DNA from: Methanothrix sp.
GTDB taxonomy: Archaea; Halobacteriota; Methanosarcinia; Methanotrichales; Methanotrichaceae
DNA length: 7,116 nt
Direction of reading: 5' to 3'
Assembly: GCA_028688175.1 (NCBI GenBank)
Contig: JAQTYS010000009.1
Location: 18,219 to 25,334, forward strand
A program made the translations under genes and the position numbers. Position 1 is the first letter of the stretch. The number at the start of each line of letters is the position of its first letter. This document shows positions 5,890 to 7,116 of this stretch, in pieces. Below the pieces are notes generated by a model. That model had not been told where the DNA came from. It was given only the letters and a program-made list of their open reading frames with translations, and did not search any database.

Positions 5890-5925
5890 TAGAAAAAAGA
5901 TTCGCTCGACTAAAAGAGAGAATCT
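5890..5925 (-). promoter_or_regulatory. Inverted repeat plus T-run in the leader of the surface-protein gene
   Basis: On the minus strand AGATTC (5925-5920) is matched by GAATCT (5903-5898) after 16 bases and is followed at once by a run of T residues, about 25-60 bases before the ATG at 5866. It resembles a weak terminator or attenuator, or an operator. With a six-pair stem and long loop, chance is possible. Confidence 0.25.
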
Positions 5926-5996
5926 AGCTCTGGCCAATTTGCATCATTCATCTCAATCACAAACGATCTAGATCAGGTCTACATAACATCTACATG

Positions 5997-6039
5997 AAAA
6001 AAAGGGTTATTAACTTCGCCGATAATCGAGTATTCGGCG
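5997..6039 (-). terminator. Terminator-like hairpin and T7 downstream of the hybrid kinase
   Basis: CGCCGA (6017-6022) pairs with TCGGCG (6034-6039) around an 11-base loop. Reading along the minus strand, the stem is followed about 13 bases later by seven T residues (complement of A 5997-6003). This suits the end of the kinase transcript, about 85-125 bases after its stop codon. Confidence 0.5.
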
Positions 6040-6070
6040 GGTTAGGAGAGTGGGGACTTGTCCTTACCGC

Positions 6071-6111
6071 CTGGGCAGGAGGAAGGGGATTGGGGGTATC
6101 CTCCTGCTCAG
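6071..6111. repeat. Strong 13-bp inverted repeat after the hybrid kinase gene
   Basis: CTGGGCAGGAGGA (6071-6083) pairs with TCCTCCTGCTCAG (6099-6111), thirteen pairs with one G-U, around a 15-base loop. It begins 12 bases after the kinase stop on the minus strand and has no immediate T-run. GGGATT in the loop (6086-6091) is also complementary to AATCCC (6112-6117) beside the stem, so a competing fold exists. Likely roles are protecting the mRNA 3' end or assisting termination. Confidence 0.55.
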
Positions 6112-6123
6112 AATCCCTTAATT

Positions 6124-7116
6124 TTATTCGGTTCTCTTTTCGCCCTTCTCCAAGACTCGTCTCAATTCCTCTATTACTATCGGCTTGCTGATGTAATCAT
6201 CCATGCCGGCTGCCAAGCACCTTTCTCGGTCGCCTTTGAGCGCATAGGCGGTGATGGCTATGATCCTGGGCCCCTTGGGCCATAGCTTGCGAATCTCTTG
6301 AGCGGCCACCAGGCCGTCCATCTCCGGCATCTGCACATCCATGAGAACCACATCATAGGGCTGGCGCTCTAGTGCCTGCAAGACCTCGAGACCATTGCCA
6401 GCCACATCAGCGCTGTAGCCGAGCCTCTTTAACATCTGAATGGCAACCATCTGGTTGACTGCATTGTCTTCTGCCAGCAGAATGCGCAGTGGTCTGACCA
6501 TCTCCTGGCTAGAGATCTCTCTTGGCTCTATGACGCCAGGATCGGGAGGATTCGATATCTCTTCTGCCTTCTCGACCTGGATTGTAAAATGGAAGGTGGA
6601 GCCTACTCCTGGCTTGCTGACCACCCAGATCTCACCTGCCATCAGCTCCACCAGCTTGCGACTGATGGCCAGGCCCAGGCCGGTTCCGCCGTACTTGCGC
6701 GTGGTAGTGGAATCTACCTGAGAGAAAGATTGAAATAGTCTGTCCAGTTTTTCCTCCGGAATTCCGATGCCTGTATCGCTAATAGAAAAATGAAGCTCAT
6801 ATTGCTTGCCTTCTTTGGCCACAATCGGCGTTCCTATGACTGAGATCTCTATCGTCCCATCATGGGTGAATTTGACGGCATTGCCCAGCAGGTTGACCAA
6901 TACTTGACGAAGCCTGGTAACATCGCCTTTGAAGTATTCTGGTATCGATTGATCCAGTTCGCATTTTATAACCAGCCCTTTTTGATCCGCAGCCGCTTTT
7001 ACCAGATCTACAGCCACAGCAATGCATTCTCGCAGATGGAAGGGCTGGCTCTCTAGCTCCATCTTGCCTCCTTCAATCTTGGAATAGTCCAGTATCTCAT
7101 TAATAACCGAGAGCAA
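6124..7116 (-). CDS. Hybrid histidine kinase, C-terminal part (HATPase + receiver), partial
   Basis: The reading frame runs off the window end, so the N-terminus, including any sensor domain and the phospho-accepting His, is missing; the first residues (SVINEILDYSKIEGGKMELE) are the second helix of the HisKA dimerisation domain. The catalytic ATPase domain follows with N-box VNLLGNAVKFT (74-84, key Asn79), G1 DTGIGIP (114-120), F-box FQSF (128-131) and G2 GTGLGLAI (144-151). After a linker (about 185-208) comes a complete receiver domain: acidic pair Glu216-Asp217, phospho-acceptor Asp260 in LMDVQMPEMDG, Thr289 in ITAYA and Lys311 in ISKP. The protein should relay phosphate within one chain in response to an unknown signal. 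No output domain follows the receiver. Nothing nearby identifies the target. Such hybrid kinases are common in Methanosarcinales and largely uncharacterised. Confidence 0.93.
   Translation of the reverse strand: MLSVINEILDYSKIEGGKMELESQPFHLRECIAVAVDLVKAAADQKGLVIKCELDQSIPEYFKGDVTRLRQVLVNLLGNAVKFTHDGTIEISVIGTPIVAKEGKQYELHFSISDTGIGIPEEKLDRLFQSFSQVDSTTTRKYGGTGLGLAISRKLVELMAGEIWVVSKPGVGSTFHFTIQVEKAEEISNPPDPGVIEPREISSQEMVRPLRILLAEDNAVNQMVAIQMLKRLGYSADVAGNGLEVLQALERQPYDVVLMDVQMPEMDGLVAAQEIRKLWPKGPRIIAITAYALKGDRERCLAAGMDDYISKPIVIEELRRVLEKGEKRTE

Noticed and set aside
5994..6191. Plus-strand ORF of 65 codons beginning MKKRVINFADN
   Set aside because: It crosses the kinase terminator and 13-pair hairpin, overlaps the kinase C-terminus antisense, has no Shine-Dalgarno, and its composition reflects the repeats it runs through.

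Overview
The window looks like the chromosome of a methanogenic euryarchaeon, most likely of the Methanosarcinales and perhaps Methanothrix (Methanosaeta)-like. The genus is an inference from overall protein flavour, not a search. The clues are an archaeosortase A-type transpeptidase next to archaeal PssD and PssA, a stand-alone PP-ATPase subunit of GMP synthase (split GuaA), an archaeal MptD-type dihydroneopterin aldolase of methanopterin synthesis, and secreted proteins with DUF11-like domains and N-glycosylation sequons.

Positions 1-2437 (+) form a tight four-gene cluster: artA, an archaetidylserine decarboxylase (pssD), an archaetidylserine synthase (pssA) and mptD. The first three are joined by ATGA overlaps and clearly translated as a unit. 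They link lipid head-group synthesis (CDP-archaeol to archaetidylserine to archaetidylethanolamine) with the sortase thought to move PGF-CTERM proteins onto a lipid anchor. mptD overlaps the end of pssA but has no ATG, GTG or TTG start where its conserved N-terminus begins. Either it starts at ACG (2111) behind a good Shine-Dalgarno, or it is reached by a -1 frameshift at an in-phase A AAA AAG heptamer. This junction is the most interesting feature of the window.

Positions 2438-3408: a convergent hairpin separates mptD from guaAb (minus strand). Positions 3409-3617 are a divergent intergenic region with a TATA-like element and a leader holding two hairpins. Positions 3618-4271 (+) encode a small secreted protein of unknown function. 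It converges, across a T-rich hairpin, with a 513-residue surface protein (4325-5866, minus) that has an N-terminal membrane segment, a beta-sandwich-like region with an Asp-rich loop, and a DUF11-like domain.

Positions 5867-6123 are non-coding and rich in inverted repeats (terminator-like and possible operator sites). From 6124 to the window end (minus) lies the C-terminal part of a hybrid histidine kinase with its ATPase domain and a complete receiver domain; its sensor part lies outside the window. No RNA gene, CRISPR array or insertion sequence was found.
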